This document shows, piece by piece, positions 25,017 through 37,100 of a stretch of DNA of 64,000 bases. A program made the position numbers and the translations under genes. Within the stretch, counting starts at the first letter, position 1, and each line of letters opens with the position of its first letter. The notes under the pieces were generated by a model. That model saw only the letters and a program-made list of their open reading frames with translations, was not told where the DNA came from and made no database searches. This stretch comes from Xiphophorus maculatus (Eukaryota; Chordata; Actinopteri; Cyprinodontiformes; Poeciliidae). The DNA lies in NCBI RefSeq assembly GCF_002775205.1, contig NC_036460.1, positions 21,718,751 to 21,782,750 on the forward strand. The letters run 5' to 3'.

Positions 25017-26385
25017 AATCCAATCCATTATCTGAACATAAAAAATAGTATGTTACAAGTATAAACACAAGTATACCTGAGATCTGGTCCTCCACCTGAA
25101 CTGAACAGGCTGGAGAAATGATTTGAAAAGCAGCCAAATGCTCAATTGTAACTCTGGAGAAGTGACAGAAATCCGTAATTCAGGCAGGAAAATCTTTATA
25201 CATTGTAAACCACACATTGGGTTGTTATGGAAGAGCAATATGATGAAATGCCTTGTTTAAAGAGTCATAAAATGTTGCATTTGTAGTTTCCTACAAGCCA
25301 CATAACTAGTAGAAGACACAGCAAACATGCGGAAGAAGGTTCTCTGAGTTTTGAATGTAGAATTCTTTGTCCTACATTTAAAATGCTACGTGTCGTAAAA
25401 AAACCCAATTAAAATAGCATTGTGCATAACCCTAAACCTAACATCCCTATAGTGGGATTACTCTCCTTCAGCAGGGATGGAGATGCCGGTCGCATGATCC
25501 AGAACTAGAGTGAAACGGCTTAAATCTAAGCATATTAATTTATTGGAATGACTTGATCGAGGTTCTGAGTTCCAGTGCTAATTTTGGTAGGGCTCTCTGC
25601 CCAGGGTGCCACAACTTTTGGAGTTTTGCATTTCTGTGTCTCATATCCACATGTCCATCTTATTGGCCTAAGCAGTTTAGTTCTGGTTTTGCATTTGTTT
25701 AGTTTTTTGGACTGCAAATTTGTGATTTGGTAATCTTTGAGATTTTCAAACACCCTTTGTTGTTCTTGTGATAATGAAAAATATATTATCCATCTGTCTT
25801 TCTAATCAGTATGATTAGTTCCTGATTGCTCTTTACATTAACTGTCATTTATTTATTTTTCTTTTCAGAACAGGCTTTACTTTTGCGTTTCTGCCTGGTG
25901 GGTGGTTGTGGTTAGGTGCACTAATGAAAAGCTTTTCTAGCCTTTCATTGGTGCAAGAACTGCTGAAACATAAAAATACCAAAAAATGAAAATAAACATC
26001 ACTAAAAAAAGATTATTTCAAACCATAATATTTTAAATGTTAGTTTTAAGGATTCGGATTAAGGACCTGGTTACTTGTTGCAAGTGTACACAATCAACAC
26101 AAGCCATCCACGTCACTTACTGTATTACATATTGTGACATAACATTATGTATTATGTTGCAAAGCAAACACTACTGAAGCATTGCAGTAACAGCGAAGTT
26201 GAAAGTGACATTTTCCCATAATGATTTGTCAAAGAAACTCAATAACGACTTTAAACCACAAATGCATACATCATATCAAATTATTATTTCTAAGTTATCC
26301 ATCCATCCATGTGTTATAGGCAGGCCTATTGATTTCCACCCAGTGAGAGAAGGGATCAGAGAAGCTTTTCTATTTAGGGCTGGTG

Positions 26386-26391
26386 TTTATT
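26386..26391 (-). other. Candidate polyadenylation signal of the ZP/mucin gene
   Basis: AATAAA on the minus strand about 100 bases beyond the TGA stop of the transmembrane exon. Confidence 0.35.
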
Positions 26392-26486
26392 TTCAGCAGA
26401 TGATAATAGACTTTTCATGGTTAAGTGTGAAATTTGACTGCAACAGCTGTGTCACCTGTGCGAGGAGGTGTGAATTGGATTGCACC

Positions 26487-26833
26487 TCATTGTGTATTCT
26501 GTCCTACGCCGGGCAGTGAGACCGGCCGCTTCTGCTCTGCACCTAATATGATTGACTGCCCCTCTGTCTGTTGACTAATGTAATTGTTTGCAGCTATTTT
26601 GGGGGGGGGGACTTGATCAGCATAATTGGCAGCAGTTCCTCCTTGGTCACGGTGAGATAAGTCGCCTCCCGGGCGTAGGCAGCCGCAACAGGCTTGCGAC
26701 GGAGCTGCAGAGTGGAGAAGCCAGATGGCCTGCCGATGGTAGGCTAGCCACACCAGCAGCAGCAACAAAGAGATGAGGGAGAAGCCAATCACCAGGCTGA
26801 CAAAGACCAAAACCAGATCCAGTTGTGATGGAT
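26487..26833 (-). other. Transmembrane and cytoplasmic-tail exon of the ZP/mucin gene
   Basis: The exon starts D-P-S-Q-L-D and immediately encodes a strongly hydrophobic segment (LVLVFVSLVIGFSLISLLLL), then a basic stop-transfer residue context (AYHRQ). A tail of about 80 residues follows, with a Cys cluster (CCGC) that could be palmitoylated, ending GVGQNTQ before TGA. The reading frame is intact. Confidence 0.75.
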
Positions 26834-29800
26834 CTGAAAAATCCCACAGAAAAATAAACAAAAAGTATTTCTTGGTGAGCTCATAAAGGGCCAAATACAC
26901 AGTATATATTTCGACACACAGAGCCACTTAACAATATGGCTCCATTCTTAACACTCTTGTTGACAAATGGCATAGTCATCTCTCATTTCCCGTCCTGGAG
27001 CATCTCCAGTCTATGCTGTGTTATCTCAGATTGATTGTCTTTTTTGTTGTTGTTGTTTATTGGTTTTTGGGTTTTTTGCACTCAGCTAATAATTACCTAT
27101 CTCCAGGGGGAAGGTTGAATATTTTGCTTGTTTCAACACCGGCCCAAAAGATATGCGATTTCGAAGATTGACCGTGACAGTGTCTGCACCTTCAGAAGGA
27201 AACACACTCCGCTGCTGAAGGCATTGCTGCAGAAAGAATAAAAAAACATATATAAGAGTAGGAGATATGTTAGAATAGCTGGAACCCACGAAGAAGGAAG
27301 GTTTTATTGACTGCCAATTACAGAAGAAATGCAATAACAATCTATGTAAATATTTATCAGTGTATATTTTAAAACATTTCAGTAGGGTATTTGTTGAAGC
27401 CTCTATTTGATAGACAGCATGGAAAAAAGAGTTCACCTTTCAAGGTGGTGCTTTCTTTTAATCATGTTGTGAAATTATAAATAGAAGGGTTATTTTATTA
27501 AAAAGAATCAATAGGAACACACAATTTTAAAGAAACAATGTAAAAATAAAAAAGAATATTTCTTTGTTCACACCTGCAGGTTGTTGGTTTTGCATCATTT
27601 CCCAAATAACCTTCACCTCAAGTTTGCTGATGATCAGACTTTCTGTAGAAAAGAAAGTGGTACAGTTCCAGCAACTGCAAGTTCTCATATGTTATGTCTG
27701 TGTATACCATATGTGGAAGGACCCACCTTCCACCTCTACTAGTACTGTAAAATGTGTTATTTTTGCTTTTTGAGATATTTTACAATCTTTCATGTTGTCA
27801 GACAGAAGCAGTTTAAATATTAACTTGATTCTAGCATTCTGCCTGGACTTTTGCTTAATCACAAAGAATGTAGTTAATCAAAGATTAAGCAATTATCTTT
27901 TTACGCAGTCCCAGGCTGGTGTGGATAGATATTTCACTTTAATAAACAAAAGATCAAGTTATCTTTGTTTCATAAAATTTGTTTTATGATGTGAACATAA
28001 ACCGCTGCATAAGGTAGTAAGAAACAAAAATGCACACATTTAAAACTGACTGCTAAACATGAAAAAAAAAACACGCAGGGCTCTTGGCGTGACACTGTCA
28101 ATGCAACAAATGAATTTTTTTTTTCAAAGTGACATGTATAAAAGTGCAGTGAGGATGTTTGTGTCTGAGAAATGCAAGTGATCTATTCACACAGAAAATG
28201 ACAGAAATAGAAATAGATATTGAACAAAAACTGAAATTAACAACAAGATTGAAAGAATCTTGCCAGTTTCTTGCCAGTTTCTCTCTGTATAATTTCTAAG
28301 AATGTATTGTTTATTTTACTCTGTTCATTTTAGAAATGTATCTCTGACTCGTTGTGTCTTACCTTTTTTGAGGTGAGGTAAGACTTTGGGACTTTATGAA
28401 AAGAATAAAATCTGGCATTTTTTGGCACAGCCTGAGTAGGATCACAGGCCTGAGGCCAGAATGCGAACAGAGTCTGCTTCGGGAATGACCTTTTTTTGGT
28501 TTAAATTATATACTCATTTGTACTCTTAGGATTTGTACCCTCTGCACAATACTCTGTTGTACAAGTCAAAAATCTAACTTAATTTGTTTACTTGTTTTCC
28601 ACAAATAAGTTTTTGATCTTCTTATGATTTCAGAACCAAAAATAGAAAGTCTCTAAATTTTTGCTTTATCAGGTCCATCTTCACACAGCTGTGCTCACAT
28701 ATCAGTTCTTACAGCACTACGCAGCTAAATATTCCAGTAGACGATAGGCTTATTCACATGTATAAAATTGTCCATGTTATCTCTATCAATCTGTTTCTTG
28801 TTTATTTATCTCAGGGGGACTTAAAGGAAAACAGGTTTAGGACAGAAACACACCTCTCTCTCTCTCTACTTCTCACACATAATTCTGGGGTATCCCAAAT
28901 CATTAAAAATGCACAGAGCATTTCATCTATCTACACATTTTGTGCTCCATCTTTCATTGAATGACACAAGAGGAAACTTGGCACTGCTCTACTTGAGGAA
29001 GATACTAAACCCCAGAGAGAGCAGTCCACCTTTTTTCCCTCTTGAGAAAAGGAGCTGACTAATGTTTGCTGCTTCACACTAGACTGCAACTCAGCTAACA
29101 TCATGCTTAAAGACAATAATGGAGCCAGATCATCTGCAAAAAAAGTAAAATGAGACCGTCAGGATCCCGGAACAGATTCCATCCCCTCAGAACTATCCCT
29201 TGAGACTCTGTTGATAAATAACCCACCAAGATTGGAGATAAATGGCAAAGTCCAATCCACACGGGTAAAAAACTCAGCTATGTACACGACTTTAGATAAC
29301 CAAGTGGATGGAAAAATCCCATAGAAAATTATCTTAAAGGGGGACTTTGGCTTGCGTGGATGTTCAGACATGCACATGTAGAATTATGTGTATGCAAATC
29401 TGTGTATTCAGATTTAATGCATCTGGAAATTTTGTGTGCGTTTTTAAGAATGTCTAAATGTTTAAAAGAGTGAAAGTGATTTAAACAGCTATTCAAACCA
29501 GAAAAATAAATAACTAACCATCAAATTCACACTGAGACCATAGCAGTATTCAAGACTTGGCTGTTCTGAGATCTTTAGAAGTGCTCTTTAAAAATAGACC
29601 TCTGAATGAGTCTCCAGAGTTTTTCACCCGGCTTCACATTCAGGCTGAAAGACGTGCTTGTCAGATGATTCACAGTTTTCTATTAAATCAGAGTCACTGC
29701 AACAACACTGAGTTATAGAAGTTGGTATCAAAGCATCCGCATCTTTTGCTACTGATAAAAAAAAGTGTTTCTGTTACTTTGCAAAGCTCTCTTTCATCTT

Positions 29801-31117
29801 AATGTCATGTTTTAAACTGAGTCCTTGGCTGTCAGTCAGAACGTTAACAGACTCTGCTAAACGTTTTGAAAATCAGCTTCCAGAGAATTGCTATGACAAG
29901 ATTTCTTTATACTAACTACATATTTTATTTCATTTTTGATTTACAAAAAGCAATTCAACTTTGCGTATTTTAGCACATATCAACCCACCTTTGTCTCCCC
30001 TCCTTTCTCTCTTTCTTATTTATTCCCCAAAGCCAGTTCATTCTCCATCTGTCATTCTCCACGCTTCATAGCGCCACACTTTAGCCTGTTACATTTAAAT
30101 CACTCTCAGCTCATTCTTTCATTCCCCTACATTCATTGCACTGCAGTGCTCTGTGAACCCACTGCAATCTTACCCTTTCACAGTCAGAGTGGTTCCTCAG
30201 ACAGACACTGAGATCACAGTGTAGGTACACCACTGAGTAATTAATCATTTGGAAGAGACTGATGGTAAAACTGGCACTGGTTGACAAGGTGCTGGGCAGC
30301 AGCATGATCCTCTCCTGGTCTGAGAGAGTAGCAGAAATGGATTTTATAAACTTGGTTGAGACGTTCCTCTTGAAATCAAACGAAGGCTCTGTCGTTTCCA
30401 GAAGCCAAAGCCGCACTGATTAGCAGACATGAAGGCGGCAATAGAGTGCAAAAAATGATCAATATTTAATATTGGTGAGAGGCTTAATAGAAACAAATCA
30501 TATCAGGCAAAGGTCAGCGTTAGAGTTATAATGCTTTGACATTGGTATAATCACATTTACTAAGGATACTAATAGTAATACTGGAAAATATTATTGAATC
30601 TTATACTTGAGTTGGGTTTCTTACAATCCAACTCAAGTTCTTACAATCCAAGAGTTACTCTTAACCCTTAAGAGTAACTTAAGGGTTACTCTTAAGTACT
30701 GATTAAGTGGCTTAATCAGTACTTAAGAGTAACCCTAAAATGAAAGATCAAAATTACTTTTCCAAGAGAAAATTTTGTAAACCTGTTGTTTTCTTGTTTA
30801 AACAAATATGAACCCTTTGTTTATTGGCACGTTGACACACTAGTTTGTGCATTTAAACGACAATGGGTCTGAGTCTCCAGGATAGCAATAAATTTCTATC
30901 TCTTTTTCCATGCTGGCACGAGACAACATCAAGCTGCTCATGTTTATTAAAAATATTTAGCTATTAAAATATGTTGTTGATGTTTTCTTAAGTGATTTAC
31001 CTTATGAAATATCACTTCTTTTGTAAATAAGCAAAATTTCTCGTGTTCTAATAACCAACAAAAATCAAACCACCTATGTCTAGTTCATATATATACATAC
31101 AGTATGTACTGTAAAAT

Positions 31118-31177
<60 letters not shown>

Positions 31178-34100
31178 ATTTTTGCCTAAAATGTTGCAGT
31201 TTATCTTTACTTTCAATGAGCTTTTCAGGTCACAGAAAAACCCAACACAAAATCTTTTCATTTGCCATTTTTGGCTCATTCCAGTTTACCTGAAAAAAAA
31301 GCAGCAGGTAGGGTTGTTGAAGTCCAGCTGACGTGTTGGTGACAGGCAACAGACGGTGACGCCAAGGTTTATCTGACTGTTGTTTGTCTTCAGATTGATA
31401 ATCACTCTGAGGTTCCCTCGGGTTGGCACCACATCACCAGGCTCCACACTTGTTCCCATCTTCAGCCTCATTTCTGCGGTGTAGTTTCCACTGCCACAGA
31501 TGTCATCTGAAATTTCTGTCACACCAGTAGTGGATCAATATTTCATTATTGTTCGCAATTTGTAATGGGATTTATTGTCTATTTTAAGTGATATTTATGT
31601 GAAATCTTAAAAACAATTTCATTTATTCTCACCTTTTTCATAATTATATCTTGCCATATTCCCTTTCAAACAGCAAAATTTGACTTTACAGATAAAGCAT
31701 CATGCAATCCATCACCATAGACGCCCTTATAGGACTAATGGTAATCTTGAAGTGTATGAATTTAAAATTTGTTGCTGCTGTAATCACAAAAAAGCCTTTT
31801 TGCAGAAAGAAACAACCAACTGCCTGCTGGCAGCCTTCTACATAAACCACAGACTCTGGTACTTTAACGCAAATTGCGATGTCATTAAGCTAACATGCTA
31901 ACACTAATAATATTTAGCAGTTGTTTTTTCTTCATCGTCATAATTAAACAATGACCAGAGAGACAACAACTCGTGAGAAATAAGAACAAAATGTCATAAT
32001 GTCCAATGAATCCTTATAAAAATGACTGTTTCGATTTCTGAGATGAATGGCAAGAATTATTACACTTTTATACAGTGTTAACATTTTTTGAGATGCACTA
32101 GTACATGGCAGATGCTGAAATACTTTGATGTACACAATTTCACAGCACGGTTTCTACTCTCTTATATAATGTTTGTTGTGAAGCTCCAGCAGAGTTTCCT
32201 GTGGCGTGCCAGTTATTTCAACACAGAAATTACCTGTCTTATTGACTGCATTCTTGTGTTTGCCCTTGAGAGATGTACCAGAAGATAAAAGAATAAGTGA
32301 GCAGAGAATAAATAAAAGATGGATAATGCATTGTCATTAGGATTGTGTCAGCAGGAAGTTTGTTTCAGACAAAAAAAGAGTCGCTGTTTGATAAACAAAT
32401 GAAAACAATTGATGCTGAAATCATTAAAAACTAAATGCAGAATCCATATAAGATTATCTACACCATTTTGCACCAGTATTTACTTTGTAATTCCCTTTAA
32501 ATAGATTTTATTTATTATTTGTAGTTGGTTGTATCAATTAGTCACTGTACGGTTGCGAGAGGAGTGGGAACATTTAAGGTAAATGCATTTACTTTGTCAC
32601 TTTGCATTCAGTGGTTAAAATGATTTATGATAGTAATTTATAGAATAGTCAACAGCTCAGCTCTGTTCCAAATGTTTACCAAGCACTCAGTGCAGTCTGA
32701 CCAAAATCCATTTCAAAAGTTCAAATATTTCAACCCCTCAAGGTAAACCTAGGGAGGATCCACAGAGAGCTGTTTTATTTTGTTTCATTTTTTTACTTTC
32801 ACAGAGATGCTCACAGAGGAAATGAAAACATCTGTGATGGACTTGTGTCTGTATTCAGAGATATTTGATACAATAACGGCAGAATTTTCCACCTGCTGAA
32901 TTTAGCAGCAGTTTGTTAAAATCATTGAAAAAATAAATAAAACTACAGCCAAATTTTGCATTTTTAGGTGAAGGTTCAATAAAAAAAAAAAAATTAACTA
33001 AAAATGTGTTTAATTGAGTAGTTCAATTTCCATCCATCCATCCATTTTCTTCCGCTTTATCCGGGGTCGGGTCGCGGGGGTGGCATTTTCAGAAGGGAGG
33101 CCCAGACTTCCCTCTCCCCAGCCACTTGTTCCAACTCCTCAGGGGGAATCCCAAGGCGTTCCCAGGCCAGCCGAGAGACATAGTCCCTCCCCTGTCCTGG
33201 GTCTTCCCCGGGGCCTCCTCCCGGTGGGCTTCCCCAGAACACCTCACCAGGGAGGCGTCCAGGAGGCATCCTGACCAGATGCCCGAGCCACCTCAACTGT
33301 CTCCTCTCGACGTGAAGGAGCAGCGGCTCTACTCTGAGTCCCTTCCGGACTGAGCTTCTCACCCTATCTCTAAGGGAGAGCCCAGACACCCTACGGAGAA
33401 AACCCATTTCGGCCGCTTGTATCCGCAATCTTGTTCTTTCGGTCATGATCCAAAGCTCATGACCATAGATGAGGGTGGAAACGTAGATTGACCGCGAAAT
33501 CAAGAGCTTCGCTTTTTGACTCAGCTCTCTCTTCACCACGACAGACCGGTATAGCGCCCACTTCACAGCAGATGCTGCACCAATCCGCCTGTCGATCTCC
33601 CGCTCCCTTCTTTCCTCATTCGTGAACAAGATCCCGAGATACTTGAACTCTTCCACTTGGGGCAGGACACCCCCCCGACCCAGAGAAAGCACTCTACCCT
33701 TTTCCGGCTCAAGACCACGGCCTCGGATTTGGAGGCACTGATCCTCATCCCGGCCGCTTTACACTCGGCTGCGAACCGCTCCAGCGAGAGCTGCAGATCA
33801 CGACCTGATGAAGCCAATAGGACCACATCATCCGCAAAAAGCAGAGATGCTATCCTAAGGCCACCAAAACGGATCCCCTCAACACCTTGGCTGCGCCTAG
33901 AAATTCTGTCCATGAAATTAATGAACAGAATTGGTGACAAAGGACAGCCCTGGCGGAGTCCAACTCTTATCGGAAACTAGCCCGACTTACTGCCGACAAT
34001 GCAGACCAGACTCTGACACCGGTCATCCTTTGATACAGCCCGTATCAAAGGGCCCAGTACCCCATACTCCCGGAGGACCCCCCACAGGACTCCCCAAGGG

Positions 34101-37100
34101 ACATGGTCGAACGCCTTCTCCAAGTCCACAAAACACATGTAGACCGGTTGGGCAAACTCCCATTTTCAATTTAAAAATTGTAAATATATCAACGACTTAT
34201 TTCTCTTAATCTTAGTAATTTTGGCTTACAGTTAAAGAGAATCCAGAATGTTTTTTTTTTATGCAGGAATATTGTGTTATAGCCATATCATGGGGAAGAG
34301 TGCTTGCTTGACAGTTCTCCTGACTCACTGACTCCCTCCACAAGCATGGTAAACCACAAAACAAGCCCATAGCTAATGGACCTTTGTATCCAGGCACATT
34401 CATTGAACATTTAGTAGTTGGTAAAATCATGACATGAAAAGATGAAAACGCAACACAGTTACCTCAGCCTTAAAACTATTGTGACAGAATTAATCTGGTC
34501 AGTGTGGTCCTCATTCCAAGTAAAAGTAAATGTTGCATTGGATTTGGAAAGTAAAGTCTCAGACTATGGAGAAATAATGGAGATGAAGTGATGGGACGCT
34601 ATGCCATCTGCTGACATTGGTCCACTGCTGTACAGTGCATCAAAAATACTTTTTGAGAAGCCTTTTTTTGTAAATAGAATTTTGTTCAATTTTATATTTG
34701 AGCTATGTGAGAAACATTTTTAAATGAGCAATTATTAATAATCAAAATAAAGATGAACATGTAAAATGTGTTACTGTGCACATTTTAATTCACACCTTGC
34801 TTTCAAAATTACTATAATAAGTAATTTTTTGGACAATACTGTAATTTCTACAGATGCAGCTGTAAATGAAATTCAATGAATCAGTGGGCTGCGTTAGAAT
34901 ATCTGGCATACTTATTATAAAATGCCCCTCTACCTTTCTTTAATCTGTTACCAGGTTAATAATAGAAATGATAGAAGACGTAATAACATTACCCAGAGAC
35001 ATACTGATGAGGTGATGTCCTTCTCCTTTGGTTCAGCCTTGGGAGCTCTGATTTAGTCTGCGGCTCTGACACTAACAGCCTGCTCCCAGACTCTGGGCTT
35101 GCCGTCTCGTCCTTAGCATGGGCACGCAGTGACCTACTGACATTTTGTTCTGCCAGCATCCTGGCTCTGCCTGCTCTTCTGTCTAATTGTGTTTTGGTGT
35201 TTCCTTCAACAGGCAGCGTCTTCTCAGTGGACTTTATTGTGGTTTCCACAGCAGCTGCTCCAGACTCAGACAGTGTGCCCTCTGTTGCAATAACTCCAAA
35301 GGTATTCTGAAAGCATCTTTGTGTTGTTTTCGTCACAAACCGAGTCCACTGAGGTGTTTTTTTGTTTTCCAAATGAACAGTTTCATCTGATGTACTTTTG
35401 GCCTTTTTTGACACTGTGTCATCACTGGTGTAGTCCTGTTCCCATTTACTGGTGACTGATAAATGCAACACTTTTTTGATTTTCCACTTGATTTTCCAGG
35501 TACAGAGCGATGAAAGCTCCAGTTGCGTCCGGACTTGGTTTTATTAGCATTTTGGGCCCGGAAATTATTTTTTTCTGGGAATCAAGTTTTGAAGATTTCC
35601 TTTGTAGGATCAATCACGACTGCCTCAGTAGTTTCATCAGACTTTGTACAGCCATTGCTGCCACAACTGATTTTGTTAATAAACTCTGTGGGTGAGATCT
35701 CTGCATGAGGTACAAAATCTGTCACATGTCCAAAGACTGCGTGGCTTATTGAAGTTCTTTTAGGCAACATGTGCTTCTTATGTTTTCTACCCAATCTTGT
35801 GAGTGCTCTCTATAAATATTCACAGGTAGAGGAAATGATGTAATCCCTTAAAGTGATAAATAGCTCATTTGTTCAGAAGCTGCAGGTGTTTGGACATATG
35901 ACTCTTTGGCTCTGTGGGCCATCTCTGAAAAGTCAGACTCTGCTATATTAATAACATGTGATAATGCAGTCATAGAAAGCAGGGCATGCTGGCCTTGTTC
36001 GGCAGCTCGTACAAGAATCTCCTCCTCTGGCTGCTCCTGCACACTATGTGTTTCCATTGTTTTTATTCTCGAAGCAGCGGGGGTGAGCTTGTCAAAAGTG
36101 TGAGCTATGGGAAGCTCTCTCTGAGTCAAAGGATTGGTATGAGCGTAGGGCCGAGATCTGTGCTCAGCTGCCTTCTGAGTTGACTTCTTACTGTCTGGCA
36201 GAGTCCCACTCGTGGCCAGCAGAGATTTAAAACCTCTGAACTCAGCGGGAGTCTCTGTGAGAGAGACAAAGTCAGCGGTTTTATTTGCGTTTATATGAAA
36301 TTGAGAAATAATGTGTCTTGCTTGGTCAAAAGTCTGGTGTGTTATTTTGTGAATTGCACGGTCAGTGCTTGAATTCATATTTGTAATCATGTCTGAGTTG
36401 TTACTCTCACTCTGCTGTGACAGAGACTGGCTGTCGTGCCTTATATTCGTCTTTGCCAACTCAACATCAAACAATGAGTTAGGCTCATCATCAGATTGTA
36501 TTTTAGGCCTTTCGGGAAGATTATCTGTCTGGAAAATCGTGGTGGTGCCAACTCGATCAATTGTGTCAGCATAATTTGTGTCGTGCCCAAATTTCCCATT
36601 TGTAGCCATTACAGTGTAAGGCATGGCTTTTTCTAACTCAAAGCGATGATGATGCTTTGCAGTCATAATTATATTGTTTGCTTCATCTTTGCCACCAGCA
36701 GTAGAAAGGTCATTCTGTTTAGTCTCATTCTTAGTCTGAAGGGAAGTGGAGTTGAATTCATCAGTGTCATTAGCAACATGTTTACTCCTAACAGTCGTAT
36801 GTTGATCCCCTGTGACTCCATTTGAATGTTTCACAACGGAGGTCATCATGAACATAGCATTCCCTTTCTTTTTTCTTTGACTTGTCTCACCAGTGGCCGC
36901 TAACAAGGACTCTCTGCTTTTGGATCCAGGGACAAAGTGGGCCAGCTGTGAACTAGTTAGCTTCTGCAATCTGTAGGTTACAGTCAACCTGTCACCACTT
37001 AACGTCCTCAGTTTCATCATCGGTGACATGCTTTCGGGAGAAAAACGATTGATTCCTGTTGCAGGGATCACTGACGACGTCCGTGCCTGTGGAAATCTTT

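Larger units (their letters stand above)
19413..26385. other. Intergenic region between ankk1 and the ZP/mucin gene
   Basis: About 7 kb of AT-rich DNA. Apart from the miniature element at 22.1 kb and the SINE fragment at 24.8 kb, nothing is assigned. The segments about 20.99-21.53 kb and 24.38-24.66 kb look repeat-derived by composition, but I could not match them to another copy. Confidence 0.6.
30174..31506 (-). other. ZP-C subdomain exons (31506-31290 and 30415-30174)
   Basis: The first exon encodes CGSGNYTAEMRLKM, later CCLSPTRQLDFNNPTCC, the conserved Cys/LSPT region of ZP-C. The second encodes FTISLFQMINYSVVYLHCDL followed by CLRNHSDC, the canonical VYLHC motif of ZP modules. The first ends in phase 2 and the second needs phase 1 for this frame, so the junction is out of frame by one base; a run of eight T at 31300-31293 (gene strand) is the likely place. 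The flanking splice sites are otherwise normal (AG/GTAAAC, AG/TGCGG, AGG/GTAAGA). Confidence 0.75.

Noticed and set aside
25495..25550. Resemblance to the 5' start of 28S rRNA (TAAGCATATTA)
   Set aside because: Only about a dozen bases fit and the continuation does not match; treated as chance.
31126..31173. Origin or regulatory role for the TA run
   Set aside because: It is an ordinary microsatellite; nothing around it supports a function.
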